IMG/VR virus record: IMGVR_UViG_3300030012_004221
Span: 94,184-158,183 of that record
Direction: 5' to 3' (one strand)
Length of the DNA stretch: 64,000 nucleotides
Source: a virus
Shown: one piece after another, positions 5,518-13,966 of the stretch
Numbering within the stretch: the stretch's first letter is position 1
Layout of the letters: each line of letters opens with the position of its first letter
Program-made: the position numbers and the translations under genes
The notes under the pieces: generated by a model
The model's database searches: none
The model's input: only the letters and a program-made list of their open reading frames with translations
Told to the model about the DNA's origin: nothing

Positions 5518-8502
5518 TTATTCTTTTATAATTCTTTTAAAGTACGTATTACCTTCATGTTTTATATTTAAGAAATATACTCCAGATGGTAAATCTGTAA
5601 AATCAATTTGTTTTTCTGTTATTCTAGATTTTAATGTTCTACCATTAACATCATATAACTCAGCTTCTATATCTAAATCTGTTTCGATTATTAAGATGTT
5701 TTCTGTTGGGTTAGGGTAAACTACTATACCATTAAATCTAGAAAATCTACTATTTATATCTAATCCATCAGGCCAACCATTTTCACAATAGTTATACATT
5801 TCTTGACAAACTGGATCCCAATCATTATCACAACAGTAATTATCTACATCAATTACCCAAGCATAACAATTATTATTTAACCAATATGGGTTGCCAGGTC
5901 CTGTAATACAACCTGCATCATATAAACAAGCTGATGAATCTGAAACATTTGCATTTGGATCATAATTGAATGCATTTGGATCTGTACAACCTACTATTGC
6001 TGTTATACAACTACCATTATCTACATTAGCATTAGGGTCATAATTAACTGCTGTTGAATCAGTACACCCATAAACTATTGGAATACATGGATTAGTGAAA
6101 TCTGTAGCTGATACTTGATTTACATTTGCATTAGGATTATAATTAAATGATCCTGGATCCATACAACCATAAACAAAAGGAACACAAGAACCATTATCTG
6201 TATTAGCTAAAGGATCATAATTAAACGATGTTGAATCAGTACAACCATAAATTATAGGTTCACATGATCCATTATCTGTATTTGCATTAGGGTCATAATT
6301 AAATGCTGTTGCATCTGTACATCCATATACAATTGGTATACAAGGATTTGACGTATCATTTGCACTTACTTGGTTAATATTTGCATTTGGATCATAGTTA
6401 AATGAACCTGGGTCTGTACAACCATATACAGCTGGTATACAACTACCATCATCTGTATTTGCATTTGCATCATAGTTAAATGCTGTTATATCTGTACAAC
6501 CATAAATTATTGGAACACATGAACTATCATCTGTATTTGCATTTGGATCATAATTAAATGATGTTGGGTCAGTACAACCTAAAACTACTGGTATACAAGT
6601 ACCAGGTGTATTTGCAGTTGGGTCATAGTTAAATGCTGTCGAATCCATACAACCTGTAACAACTGGTATACAAGAACCATCATCAACAGTTGCTGTTGAA
6701 TCATAATTAAATGCTAAAGGATTTGTACAACCTTCTATATATGGAATACAAGGATCATTTGGATCTAATGTATTTGCATCTGGGTTGTAATTTAATGAAG
6801 TTGAATCAGTACAACCATAAACTATAGGAATACAAGAATCCCCACAAAATGGTGTAGCTACATATTTTTCATAAAATGGAGCTTCAAATGGTTGTAATGC
6901 TCCTTGTCCATTATTAGCAAATGGGTTTATTCCTTCTTGTAATAAAACAACACTATCTGCATTTTCTAATGTAAATGAATTATGCCAAGTTTGAAATTGA
7001 ACTTGTTGAGGTGAGGATTGTGGGCTACCTACTTCAAAATAAAATACTTCTACTGTTTTATCTGTTTCCAATTGGAATTGGAATGTTTGTTCATATGAAC
7101 CAGGTCCCATAGTAAATGTACCTACTGGCACACCATTTTGAGCAACACCTAAATATGAATTACCCCAACCATCACCTGCAGCATCTTCTATAGTTAAGAA
7201 ATAATCACATACAGGTACAATTGCTTGTTGAGTTGCTGATGGATCATAATTTATAGAATTAGAATCTGTACAACCTACTATATGTAAATTAGCACATGAA
7301 CCATCATCTACATTTGCTGAATCACTATATTCTTGGTAAGCTGGATCTGTACAACCATAAACATCAGGAATAACAGGACAAGCAGTTGCTTGTTGTGGTC
7401 CTGAATATAATACATTTCCAAAATTTGGAGTTGTCATTTCCCAAATAGTATCACCAGCACAATCTTTTATAACAACACTACCTGGTCCTGATTGTTGGGT
7501 ACCAACCATACCATCTCCATAGGTATCATTTAAAATAAGTTCAAATCCTGCTGTTTGTGATACACAAAAATTATAAATGTAAGTTTGACCAATATCATTA
7601 TAACCATATTCTCCTGGTTGTACTGAACCTATGATTCCACCACTATTCATTGTCCAAGATGTTTCACCTGGCCAATTATCTAATGTTATTTCCATTGTGA
7701 TTGGATATTCTGTAAGACTATCACAACCTGCATTTCCAGCACAGCTTCCATCATCTGCTGTAGCCCAAGGATTATAAGATGTTTGACTTGAATCTGTACA
7801 TCCTTCTATACATGGTGATGGTGTATATGTAATAGTATCTGATAAAGTTCCATCACTAAATTCTACTTGAAGGTAATGTTCAACACTCCAATTAGGAGGC
7901 ATTTGTCCATTTCCTGCTAACATTCCATAATTAGTAGCAAATGGTGGAACACCTTGATAAAATGGCCCCCATCCTTCTTCATTCCAATATTTTACGTTTA
8001 CTGGATCACACCATCCATTTTCCCATTCCCAAACTACTAATGCTTGTTCACCACCTAAACATTGTTGGTAAGCATTTGTATTTGTAATAGCACATACAGG
8101 TGGGGGACAAGGTAATAGATTTATTGTTGTATCATATTGAGTAAAACTCCCTAACGAATCTACATCTAAATCTAAAATTACACCTTGACATTCATTTGAT
8201 ATTTTAATCCATGCTGGTGTGTTGGCATTATTATTTTGTGGTCCTCCTTGCCACCCATCACCCCAAGAATCTAGTAATGATATATCTAACTCACCTGAGT
8301 CAGCTTGGATTGTTGTGGAATAAAATTCAAAAGGATTGTTTGGTTGGTAGTTTACTAATGTATCACCTTGTTGTGTGATTAGTGCGAATGATTCATCGTC
8401 AGCGTAATAATCGAATTGTACTTCTAACTTGAACCAACTGTCATTTTGCGAAAAACCTAAAAAAGGGAGTACGCATAACAGTAGTACTAAGATTTTTTTC
8501 AT
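5518..8502 (-). CDS. Large secreted repeat protein with type IX secretion sorting domain
   Basis: A 994-aa exported protein. Residues 1-19 are a signal peptide ending FLGFSQ. The N-terminal half has three copies of a beta domain marked by D-x-x-GDG (DSWGDGWQGG, DTYGDGMVG, DAAGDGWGN). Fourteen short repeats of the form GCTD-x4-NYDPxAN-x2-DDGSC follow, the last eleven in an unbroken tract. Then comes a Cys-rich segment and a 76-residue C-terminal domain (about 919-994) with VVYPNPTENI, LYDVNGR, LPSGVYFLNI and KRIIKE. That domain is the type A T9SS sorting signal, which directs Bacteroidetes proteins across the outer membrane and onto the cell surface. Late expression from the motif at 8816 is likely. 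The role of a phage-encoded T9SS substrate is unknown: surface masking, exclusion or adhesion are possible. Confidence 0.88.
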   Translation of the reverse strand: MKKILVLLLCVLPFLGFSQNDSWFKLEVQFDYYADDESFALITQQGDTLVNYQPNNPFEFYSTTIQADSGELDISLLDSWGDGWQGGPQNNNANTPAWIKISNECQGVILDLDVDSLGSFTQYDTTINLLPCPPPVCAITNTNAYQQCLGGEQALVVWEWENGWCDPVNVKYWNEEGWGPFYQGVPPFATNYGMLAGNGQMPPNWSVEHYLQVEFSDGTLSDTITYTPSPCIEGCTDSSQTSYNPWATADDGSCAGNAGCDSLTEYPITMEITLDNWPGETSWTMNSGGIIGSVQPGEYGYNDIGQTYIYNFCVSQTAGFELILNDTYGDGMVGTQQSGPGSVVIKDCAGDTIWEMTTPNFGNVLYSGPQQATACPVIPDVYGCTDPAYQEYSDSANVDDGSCANLHIVGCTDSNSINYDPSATQQAIVPVCDYFLTIEDAAGDGWGNSYLGVAQNGVPVGTFTMGPGSYEQTFQFQLETDKTVEVFYFEVGSPQSSPQQVQFQTWHNSFTLENADSVVLLQEGINPFANNGQGALQPFEAPFYEKYVATPFCGDSCIPIVYGCTDSTSLNYNPDANTLDPNDPCIPYIEGCTNPLAFNYDSTATVDDGSCIPVVTGCMDSTAFNYDPTANTPGTCIPVVLGCTDPTSFNYDPNANTDDSSCVPIIYGCTDITAFNYDANANTDDGSCIPAVYGCTDPGSFNYDPNANINQVSANDTSNPCIPIVYGCTDATAFNYDPNANTDNGSCEPIIYGCTDSTSFNYDPLANTDNGSCVPFVYGCMDPGSFNYNPNANVNQVSATDFTNPCIPIVYGCTDSTAVNYDPNANVDNGSCITAIVGCTDPNAFNYDPNANVSDSSACLYDAGCITGPGNPYWLNNNCYAWVIDVDNYCCDNDWDPVCQEMYNYCENGWPDGLDINSRFSRFNGIVVYPNPTENILIIETDLDIEAELYDVNGRTLKSRITEKQIDFTDLPSGVYFLNIKHEGNTYFKRIIKE
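5521..5748 (-). other. T9SS C-terminal sorting domain coding segment
   Basis: Codes for about residues 919-994 of the secreted repeat protein. The order YPNP, then LYDVNGR, LPSGVYF and a basic end (FKRIIKE) is the standard Por-secretion sorting domain. It is complete and in frame to the natural stop, so it is not a decayed remnant. Confidence 0.85.
5926..6816 (-). repeat. Eleven tandem GCTD...DDGSC protein repeats
   Basis: An uninterrupted tract of 11 imperfect repeats of mostly 23-30 codons. Each starts with GC(T/M)(D/N), contains NYDP or NYNP and ends in Cys, so each unit has two cysteines and an Asp/Asn-rich loop suited to a disulphide and calcium. Three more copies lie upstream, separated by other domains. 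At the DNA level the units are similar but diverged, suggesting old duplication with selection. Confidence 0.85.
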
Positions 8503-8508
8503 ACTATT

Positions 8509-8751
8509 TTAATTTTGTTCTTCTGATTTTTTACCACCAAATATTTTCTCTAAGCCAGCTATACCAAAACAGCCAAGAGTTATTAAGGTAAAAGAATCAT
8601 AAATAAATTCATTGATAACTAAATCCCTACCTAAGTAACCTGTTACAAGGTCTACCACTGCAAAGATAACCATAATTGCAAAAGACATAAATCCAATTAC
8701 GCTTTTTTCATTAATATCATTATTATCTTTGAATATATTTTTAAATGCCAT
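8509..8751 (-). CDS. Probable holin-like protein with two membrane helices
   Basis: An 80-aa product from the ATG at 8751 (MAFKNIFKD); in-frame ATGs at 8781 and 8775 would add ten and eight residues. Two hydrophobic helices (about 18-39 and 51-70 of this form) are separated by a short polar loop, and the C-terminus is charged (KKSEEQN). Size, topology and a charged tail fit class II holins or small inner-membrane phage proteins. The gene is the first of a group that continues into the T9SS protein six bases downstream and, further on, towards the endolysin. The shorter start is preferred because the extra residues are basic and unlike a natural leader, but this is not decided. Confidence 0.65.
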   Translation of the reverse strand: MAFKNIFKDNNDINEKSVIGFMSFAIMVIFAVVDLVTGYLGRDLVINEFIYDSFTLITLGCFGIAGLEKIFGGKKSEEQN

Positions 8752-8815
8752 AAATTTTCTTTTTATTAAATTCATACACAAAACTTTGTAATATACTTAA
8801 TGGTAACGATTTGGC

Positions 8816-8824
8816 TATAAATAT
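8816..8824 (-). promoter_or_regulatory. ATATTTATA late-type motif after a hairpin
   Basis: Sense strand ATATTTATA directly follows the RNA hairpin at 8827-8851 and lies 35 nt before the ATG at 8781 (65 nt before the preferred ATG at 8751). Hairpin then promoter suggests a transcription-unit boundary between the 100-aa gene and the holin/T9SS group. Confidence 0.45.
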
Positions 8825-8826
8825 AG

Positions 8827-8851
8827 GAGGAGTATACAAAGTACACTCCTC
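8827..8851 (-). terminator. Perfect hairpin, possible terminator or processing site
   Basis: Eleven-base-pair stem (sense arms GAGGAGUGUAC and GUAUACUCCUC) with a UUU triloop. On the minus-strand RNA all positions pair if one G-U is allowed; on the plus strand the same position would be an A-C mismatch, so the structure belongs to the minus-strand transcript. No strong U tract follows, so it could be an RNase processing or stability element rather than an intrinsic terminator. Confidence 0.5.
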
Positions 8852-8882
8852 TTACTAAATTTCTAGGGAAATATGTTATTTA

Positions 8883-9185
8883 TTATTTTTTTCTAGGTTT
8901 TCTTCCCTTTCTTTTTTTTCCCTTAGCTGCGTCAACAACATCTTTTGATTGACTAGCTAATTCCTTAGCAGCTACAGCAACGTCTTTTAATTCTTCTTTA
9001 ACTCGCTTTGCTCTGCGTTTTACTTCTTTAACACCTTTTTTAACATCTTCAACAGCATCTTCTACTTCGTCAGGGATGTAATCTCCATCTCTATCGTTAA
9101 TTTTACCTTTTTTATAAAATTCAAAGTAGTAAATAGCAGCTCCAGTTACTAATAAAAGTGCAACAATAACTAATGTTGTAATCAT
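8883..9185 (-). CDS. Membrane-anchored protein with DxDGDxIPDxxE calcium motif, 100 aa
   Basis: Residues 1-20 form a hydrophobic N-terminal helix (a membrane anchor or uncleaved signal). Next comes the loop NDRDGDYIPDEVEDA (30-44), which matches the thrombospondin type 3 or EF-hand-like calcium loop. The remainder is a long, very basic helix with coiled-coil character ending KGRKPRKK. The tail could bind nucleic acid or the inner face of the membrane. Similar short proteins are familiar to me from marine T4-like phages, where they are unnamed. A variant late-type motif lies 28 nt upstream and a hairpin lies downstream, so it may be transcribed alone. Confidence 0.75.
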   Translation of the reverse strand: MITTLVIVALLLVTGAAIYYFEFYKKGKINDRDGDYIPDEVEDAVEDVKKGVKEVKRRAKRVKEELKDVAVAAKELASQSKDVVDAAKGKKRKGRKPRKK

Positions 9186-9212
9186 AATTTGTAATTTAAT
9201 ATATTAATATAT

Positions 9213-9221
9213 GATAAATAT
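9213..9221 (-). promoter_or_regulatory. Variant late-type motif (ATATTTATC)
   Basis: Sense strand ATATTTATC, one base different from the exact motif, 28 nt before the 100-aa membrane protein start at 9185. Confidence 0.35.
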
Positions 9222-9229
9222 GTTAAGTT

Positions 9230-9859
9230 TTATTTCCATGCATATAACATTGCTAAATTGTAAAAATCATGAGGTCGTTCATATGCTAAAGAAAATCCAT
9301 TAGTTGAAAACTTATTCATTATATATAATAATTTACTTGTTTTATGACCATCAAAATCACTGCCGTGAGAATATTTTTTACCATCATTTTTCCAGTCTAA
9401 ATGTATTTCAATAGCCCATTTTTTTACTCTATTAAGTGTAGATGTTTTCATATTTATTAAAACTGGATATTCTGCATGTTCAATATCCATTTTAACAAAA
9501 TCAATATGACTTAATTTATTATCATCTATAACTCCTTGAATATTATATAAATTATTTGATGGATCATATTTATCATCTATAAAGCCAAGAGTTGGAATTA
9601 TTTGGGGATTATTTTTAGTATTTTCTACTAAAGAATTATAGTGAGGAGGTGCACTTTCAAAACTATAAACTTTACTAGCTCCTTTTTGTATAGCAAAATG
9701 GGAAAACATTCCGACAAATGCCCCACAATCTAAAACAACATCTCCTGCTTGAACTTTAGAACCATGTTTGTGGTATTCTTCTTCTATAAAAATTTCATTA
9801 TAAAAATCAGCAATAACACCTTCTTGTTCTATTGGGTATTTAAAATCTTCAATACGCAT
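9230..9859 (-). CDS. FkbM-family SAM-dependent methyltransferase
   Basis: A 209-aa class I methyltransferase of the FkbM (Methyltransf_21) type. The SAM-binding motif I is VVLDCGAFVGMFS (about 42-54), followed by SFESAPPHYNSL where the acidic residue contacts the ribose. IDFVKMDIEHAEYPVL is the conserved FkbM motif with its DIEG-like centre. FkbM enzymes O-methylate sugars, lipids or small molecules. The substrate is unknown; with several glycosyltransferases in this genome a sugar substrate is plausible. The gene ends the nrdB-nrdA run (10 bp after nrdA), so it is probably expressed with nucleotide metabolism rather than with the structural genes. Confidence 0.8.
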   Translation of the reverse strand: MRIEDFKYPIEQEGVIADFYNEIFIEEEYHKHGSKVQAGDVVLDCGAFVGMFSHFAIQKGASKVYSFESAPPHYNSLVENTKNNPQIIPTLGFIDDKYDPSNNLYNIQGVIDDNKLSHIDFVKMDIEHAEYPVLINMKTSTLNRVKKWAIEIHLDWKNDGKKYSHGSDFDGHKTSKLLYIMNKFSTNGFSLAYERPHDFYNLAMLYAWK

Positions 9860-9869
9860 TTATATAAAA

Positions 9870-11585
9870 TTAACCATCACAAGATACACATTCAGCCATT
9901 CTTGATCCTAAATCACCTTTAATCACTGAGTCTGTTCTTAAATAATAAAACGTTTTAATTCCTAATTTCCAACCTTCCATATGAACTTGATTTATCCATT
10001 TTGGAGAATCATTAGGATCAAATGATAAATTTAAAGATTGTGTTTGGTCAATATATCTTTGTCTTATAGCAGCTTGTCTAACTAATTCTAACTGATTAGT
10101 TTCTGGGAATGTTAAAAATAATTCTTTTTCATCTGGGGTTAAAATTTCATCTGGTAGGTTTTGAACTGAACCTCCATCCTGAAGCATTTGATCCCACCAT
10201 TTTTGTTTATTTTCACCTTTTCCTTTTAATATATTTTCTAATACTTTATTTTTTCTAATAAAAGTACCTTTAGCACCATTAAAAGTGTAAATGTTAGCAG
10301 GTAAAGGTTCAATACCTGCTGATATACCACCACAAATAACTGAGTTAGAAACTGTAGGTGCAACTGCTAATAAATGAGTATTTCTCATACCCGTACCTCT
10401 ACACCACATTGGTTCACCATATTCTTGAGCTAAATCCATAGATGCTTTTTCTGCTTTACTACTGATGTCTCGGAATATAGTATGTGTCCAAGCTGTAGAC
10501 GCTATAGAATTGAATGGTAATCCTTTTTGTTGTAAAAACGTGTGCCATCCCATTACACCTAAACCTAATGCTCTACCTTTTTTAGCATGATTATGAGTTC
10601 TTCTTAATGAATCCTTACCATTAGATTTATCAATAAATTCTTGCATTACACCATCTAAAAACCAAGTTGCTAATTCAACAGTATCTGTATCTTTCCAATC
10701 TTCATATTTAGCTAAGTTTAAAGAAGATAAACAACAAATAAATGAATGTTCTTCATCTGTAAATAATGTAATCTCAGAACATATATTAGTCATAGACACA
10801 TCTAAATTATTTAATCTATAAGCAATAGGATTATCTTTATTAACATTATCCTTATACATTATATAAGGTTCACCTGTTTCCATTCTTGCTTTTAAAACAG
10901 TAGCCCACCTACTCATAGCTTCAGAGTCTCTTGCTTCTAGTTTTCTCATAAAATTATCTCCTACAACTACACATTGGTGTAAGTTTAAACACTGTCTATT
11001 AGGATCCCCTTTAGGTCTTCTAATTTGCAAAAATTCATCTATATCTGGATGTTCAATATCTAAATTAACAGATGCTGCTCCTCTTCTTACATTACCTTGA
11101 TTAGTAGCTATAATAGATGAATCATAAATTTTACACCAAGGTACTACACCTTCACTTTTACCATTACCTGCTATTTCAGTACCTCTAGGCCTAATTCTTG
11201 AAACACCAATTCCTACACCACCACCTTTAGAAGTTAATCTCATTAATTCAGCGTTAGTTAAACCAATACCTCTTATTGAATCAGGAGTATCAATTCCATA
11301 ACATGAAATTGGTAAACCTCTATCTGTACCCATATTAGAGATAACAGGTGAAGCTAAACCTAACCAACCATTCCAAATAATTTTATAAAATTTATTTTCT
11401 AATTCAGGTTTTTTTAATCTAAATGCTGCTGCCTTAGCTACTCTTCTATAAGCTTTTTTTACATCTTCTCCTGGGAGTAAATATCCTTTAGATATTGTTG
11501 CTAAAGAAATTTCATCCATCCATTCTGGGTAGTTTTTTCCTGCTTCCCAACTTGTATAATCTACTTGTAATGCGTTATTTTCCAT
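9870..11585 (-). CDS. nrdA: Ribonucleotide reductase class I large subunit, short form
   Basis: Catalytic subunit that reduces NDPs to dNDPs. The start is set at the ATG at 11585 (MENNALQ), one base after the nrdB stop; the open frame extends further upstream but would then overlap nrdB by about 100 nt. Catalytic landmarks are LPISCYG (C95, redox pair), SMTNICSE (N267, C269 thiyl radical, E271), FICCLSSLN (second redox Cys at 284-285), FYYLRTD (paired radical-transfer tyrosines) and the C-terminal swinging CVSCDG. At 571 aa it is far shorter than E. coli or T4 NrdA (about 750). It begins directly in the catalytic domain and lacks the ATP-cone, so it should not be shut off by dATP in the usual way. 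Confidence 0.93.
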   Translation of the reverse strand: MENNALQVDYTSWEAGKNYPEWMDEISLATISKGYLLPGEDVKKAYRRVAKAAAFRLKKPELENKFYKIIWNGWLGLASPVISNMGTDRGLPISCYGIDTPDSIRGIGLTNAELMRLTSKGGGVGIGVSRIRPRGTEIAGNGKSEGVVPWCKIYDSSIIATNQGNVRRGAASVNLDIEHPDIDEFLQIRRPKGDPNRQCLNLHQCVVVGDNFMRKLEARDSEAMSRWATVLKARMETGEPYIMYKDNVNKDNPIAYRLNNLDVSMTNICSEITLFTDEEHSFICCLSSLNLAKYEDWKDTDTVELATWFLDGVMQEFIDKSNGKDSLRRTHNHAKKGRALGLGVMGWHTFLQQKGLPFNSIASTAWTHTIFRDISSKAEKASMDLAQEYGEPMWCRGTGMRNTHLLAVAPTVSNSVICGGISAGIEPLPANIYTFNGAKGTFIRKNKVLENILKGKGENKQKWWDQMLQDGGSVQNLPDEILTPDEKELFLTFPETNQLELVRQAAIRQRYIDQTQSLNLSFDPNDSPKWINQVHMEGWKLGIKTFYYLRTDSVIKGDLGSRMAECVSCDG

Positions 11586-11586
11586 A

Positions 11587-12573
11587 TTAAAATATTGATG
11601 CAGCGTCCCAATTTTGAACACCTTTTGAATAATTAGTAACTCTATTTGCAAAGAAATCTGTATGTTGTTTACCTGCTGATAAACTGTCAAACCAGCTCAT
11701 TCTTTGTACTGCTTCTGTATCAATACCATTTACGATAGGATCATAACCTAAATCACCCATTTTAGTATTTAATCTATGTTTAATAAATGATACTAAATCA
11801 TATTTAGTACATCCTTCTAAATCACCCATTTCATAAACTTTATCAATAAAATCTAATTCTAGTTTTAAAGATAAACGAGCTGCTTCTTCAATTTCTTCTT
11901 TTAATTTAGGAGTATCCAATTCTGGATGTTCTTTTAATAATGTTCTAAATAACCAACAACCAGCATCTGAGTGTAAGGATTCATCTCTAATACTCCATTC
12001 AACTATTTGTCCTACACCTTTAAGTTTATTTTGTAATTTAAATGAAAGTAAAACTGCAAATGAGGAAAATAAATTTACACCTTCTGTAAATGCTGAAAAT
12101 ATAGCTAATGATTTTGCTCTTTCATGCCAATCAGGAGTACCATCATGAGAATCTTTAACAGCCATTAATGTTTCAATTTTTGCTGCTGTTGTTTCATCTT
12201 CTAAAAATTCTGCAAAATTATCTAATCCTAATTCTTCATTTAATAAAGAATAAGCTTCGGCATGAATAGTTTCAAAACAACCAAAAGTAACAGCCATAGC
12301 AATAACTTCAGGTTTTCTAAACCATTTAGTAACTAAAGTTGACCAATAATCATTTACTACAGTCTCTGTTTGGGCAAATCCCTTAAGTATTGAACCTACA
12401 ATATTTTTTTCAGTTTCAGATAAATTTTGTTTCCAATCGTTTACATCTGCCATCATTGGTACTTCTGTCCATAACCAATGGGCTTGCTGTTGTTTCATGT
12501 AGAAATCAAATGCTTCTGGGTATTCAAAGGGTTTATATACGATACGTTCTTGTAATAATGATTTTTTTGCCAT
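11587..12573 (-). CDS. nrdB: Ribonucleotide reductase class I small subunit
   Basis: A 328-aa radical-generating subunit of the ferritin-like fold. Metal ligands and the radical tyrosine are visible: E70 (FAQTETVV), E101 and H104 in ETIHAEAYS, with Y108 four residues after the histidine as in E. coli Tyr122. The second half-site is FTEGVNLFSS and RDESLHSDAG. The first ligand is Glu rather than the Asp84 of E. coli. It lies 16 bp after the gp41 helicase gene and one base before nrdA, so the two subunits should be made together. It supplies deoxynucleotides for phage DNA synthesis. Confidence 0.94.
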   Translation of the reverse strand: MAKKSLLQERIVYKPFEYPEAFDFYMKQQQAHWLWTEVPMMADVNDWKQNLSETEKNIVGSILKGFAQTETVVNDYWSTLVTKWFRKPEVIAMAVTFGCFETIHAEAYSLLNEELGLDNFAEFLEDETTAAKIETLMAVKDSHDGTPDWHERAKSLAIFSAFTEGVNLFSSFAVLLSFKLQNKLKGVGQIVEWSIRDESLHSDAGCWLFRTLLKEHPELDTPKLKEEIEEAARLSLKLELDFIDKVYEMGDLEGCTKYDLVSFIKHRLNTKMGDLGYDPIVNGIDTEAVQRMSWFDSLSAGKQHTDFFANRVTNYSKGVQNWDAASIF

Positions 12574-12589
12574 TTTAATTAGTTTTAAG

Positions 12590-13954
12590 TTAAGAATTTA
12601 ATTCGAAGAATTTGTTTGAAAGCATTTTTTTATCAAAAGTATCAAAGTCTCCTTGCATTTTATTTGAAGTAGGCAACTCATCAGTTTCATAATCATCAGC
12701 ATTGTAGTCATGCACTTCAAAATGGCCAGTAGATGTATCAGCTTTTACACCAAATGTTAAACCATCCATACCATATCTATTTTTCATAATGTGAAATCTT
12801 CCTGTTCCGTTTACTTTATCTTTTGCTTTCCTCGAAAGAGATAGACAAAAGTCAGTAATCATTATTTTATCATATGATCCAGCTGCTTTGTCTCCCTCAA
12901 TAACATCATCTTTTGCTCCAGCACGATTTACTTGTGAAACCGACCAAATAGGTACATCTAACTCACGAGCAAGTCCTTTAGTGCTTGTATAAATATCATC
13001 AATTTCTCCCTTACGGTCAACAGTTCGTTTCTTTGTTGAAAGAAGGTCTACATAATCAATTATTATCAAATCAGCTTTAACTCCTAATTCTTCTACTTTA
13101 CGAATATGTGATTCAATTGTTGAGATTGTTGCTCTACCTGTTGGGAATTCTTTAATAATTAATTGTCCTGGAATTTCAGGAATTATTTCTTCTATTTTTT
13201 CTCTATTTCTTAATACTTTATCAACTGGTATTTTTGAAAAGAAAGCATCGTATCTTCTTCCTACATATTGTTCACCTAATTCTAAAGTATAATGTAAAAC
13301 GTTATAACCCATTCTTACAGCATACCCTCCTAAGGCAACTAAAGACCACGATTTACCACCTCCTGGATTACCAAAAATAAGACCAAAATCTCCATTTCCC
13401 AATCCACCTTGGAGTATGTCGTTAATCCTTTCCCATGGAGTTGATATAACTGTTCTTGCATCTTCTCTAAAACGAGATTCAATGTCTTTATTATATTCAT
13501 GTCCTACATTTTTATCATTACCAGCTTTTAATGCTGTTTCTACTAAATGTTTAATACCATCAAAATCACCAGCTTTTAATAAATCAACAGATGACATTAG
13601 TGCTTTTTTAAGTTGTTGATTTTTACAAAACGTTTGAAACTCTTCTTGAACGTATTCTAAATCTTCATCTGATGCTTCATATGCTGCTTTTAGCTGTTCT
13701 CTTACTGATAATTTTAATACTTCATTTTCAATTTTAGAAATTTCTACTTTTAAAATATCCATTGAAGGCGTCGTATGATACTTATCGTAATACCTAAGAA
13801 TTTCTTTAATTACCCATTGATGGGCTTGATTATCAAAATATTCATCACTTAAAATGTCATGAATATTTACTAAAAATTCTTTATGTGTTAATAAAGAAGA
13901 TAGTACTTTTATTTGAAAATGAGTACCATACTGATTTAAACTTGTTAATGTCAT
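12590..13954 (-). CDS. Replicative DNA helicase, T4 gp41/DnaB family
   Basis: A 454-aa hexameric 5'-3' helicase. Residues 1-110 form the helical N-terminal DnaB domain; the RecA-like core carries Walker A FGNPGGGKS (194-202), Walker B LIIIDYVDLL (near 285-294) and WSVSQVNRAG as sensor/arginine-finger region. Length is close to T4 gp41 (475 aa). It unwinds the lagging-strand template and loads with primase, which is not seen in this window. It lies 12 bp after the RNase H gene and begins the sequence helicase, nrdB, nrdA. Confidence 0.92.
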   Translation of the reverse strand: MTLTSLNQYGTHFQIKVLSSLLTHKEFLVNIHDILSDEYFDNQAHQWVIKEILRYYDKYHTTPSMDILKVEISKIENEVLKLSVREQLKAAYEASDEDLEYVQEEFQTFCKNQQLKKALMSSVDLLKAGDFDGIKHLVETALKAGNDKNVGHEYNKDIESRFREDARTVISTPWERINDILQGGLGNGDFGLIFGNPGGGKSWSLVALGGYAVRMGYNVLHYTLELGEQYVGRRYDAFFSKIPVDKVLRNREKIEEIIPEIPGQLIIKEFPTGRATISTIESHIRKVEELGVKADLIIIDYVDLLSTKKRTVDRKGEIDDIYTSTKGLARELDVPIWSVSQVNRAGAKDDVIEGDKAAGSYDKIMITDFCLSLSRKAKDKVNGTGRFHIMKNRYGMDGLTFGVKADTSTGHFEVHDYNADDYETDELPTSNKMQGDFDTFDKKMLSNKFFELNS

Positions 13955-13966
13955 ATAACTTTTATT

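Noticed and set aside
11586-11690. Upstream extension of the nrdA frame by 35 codons
   Set aside because: It would overlap nrdB by about 100 nt, and the extra residues show no NrdA-like sequence. The ATG at 11585 lies right after the nrdB stop.
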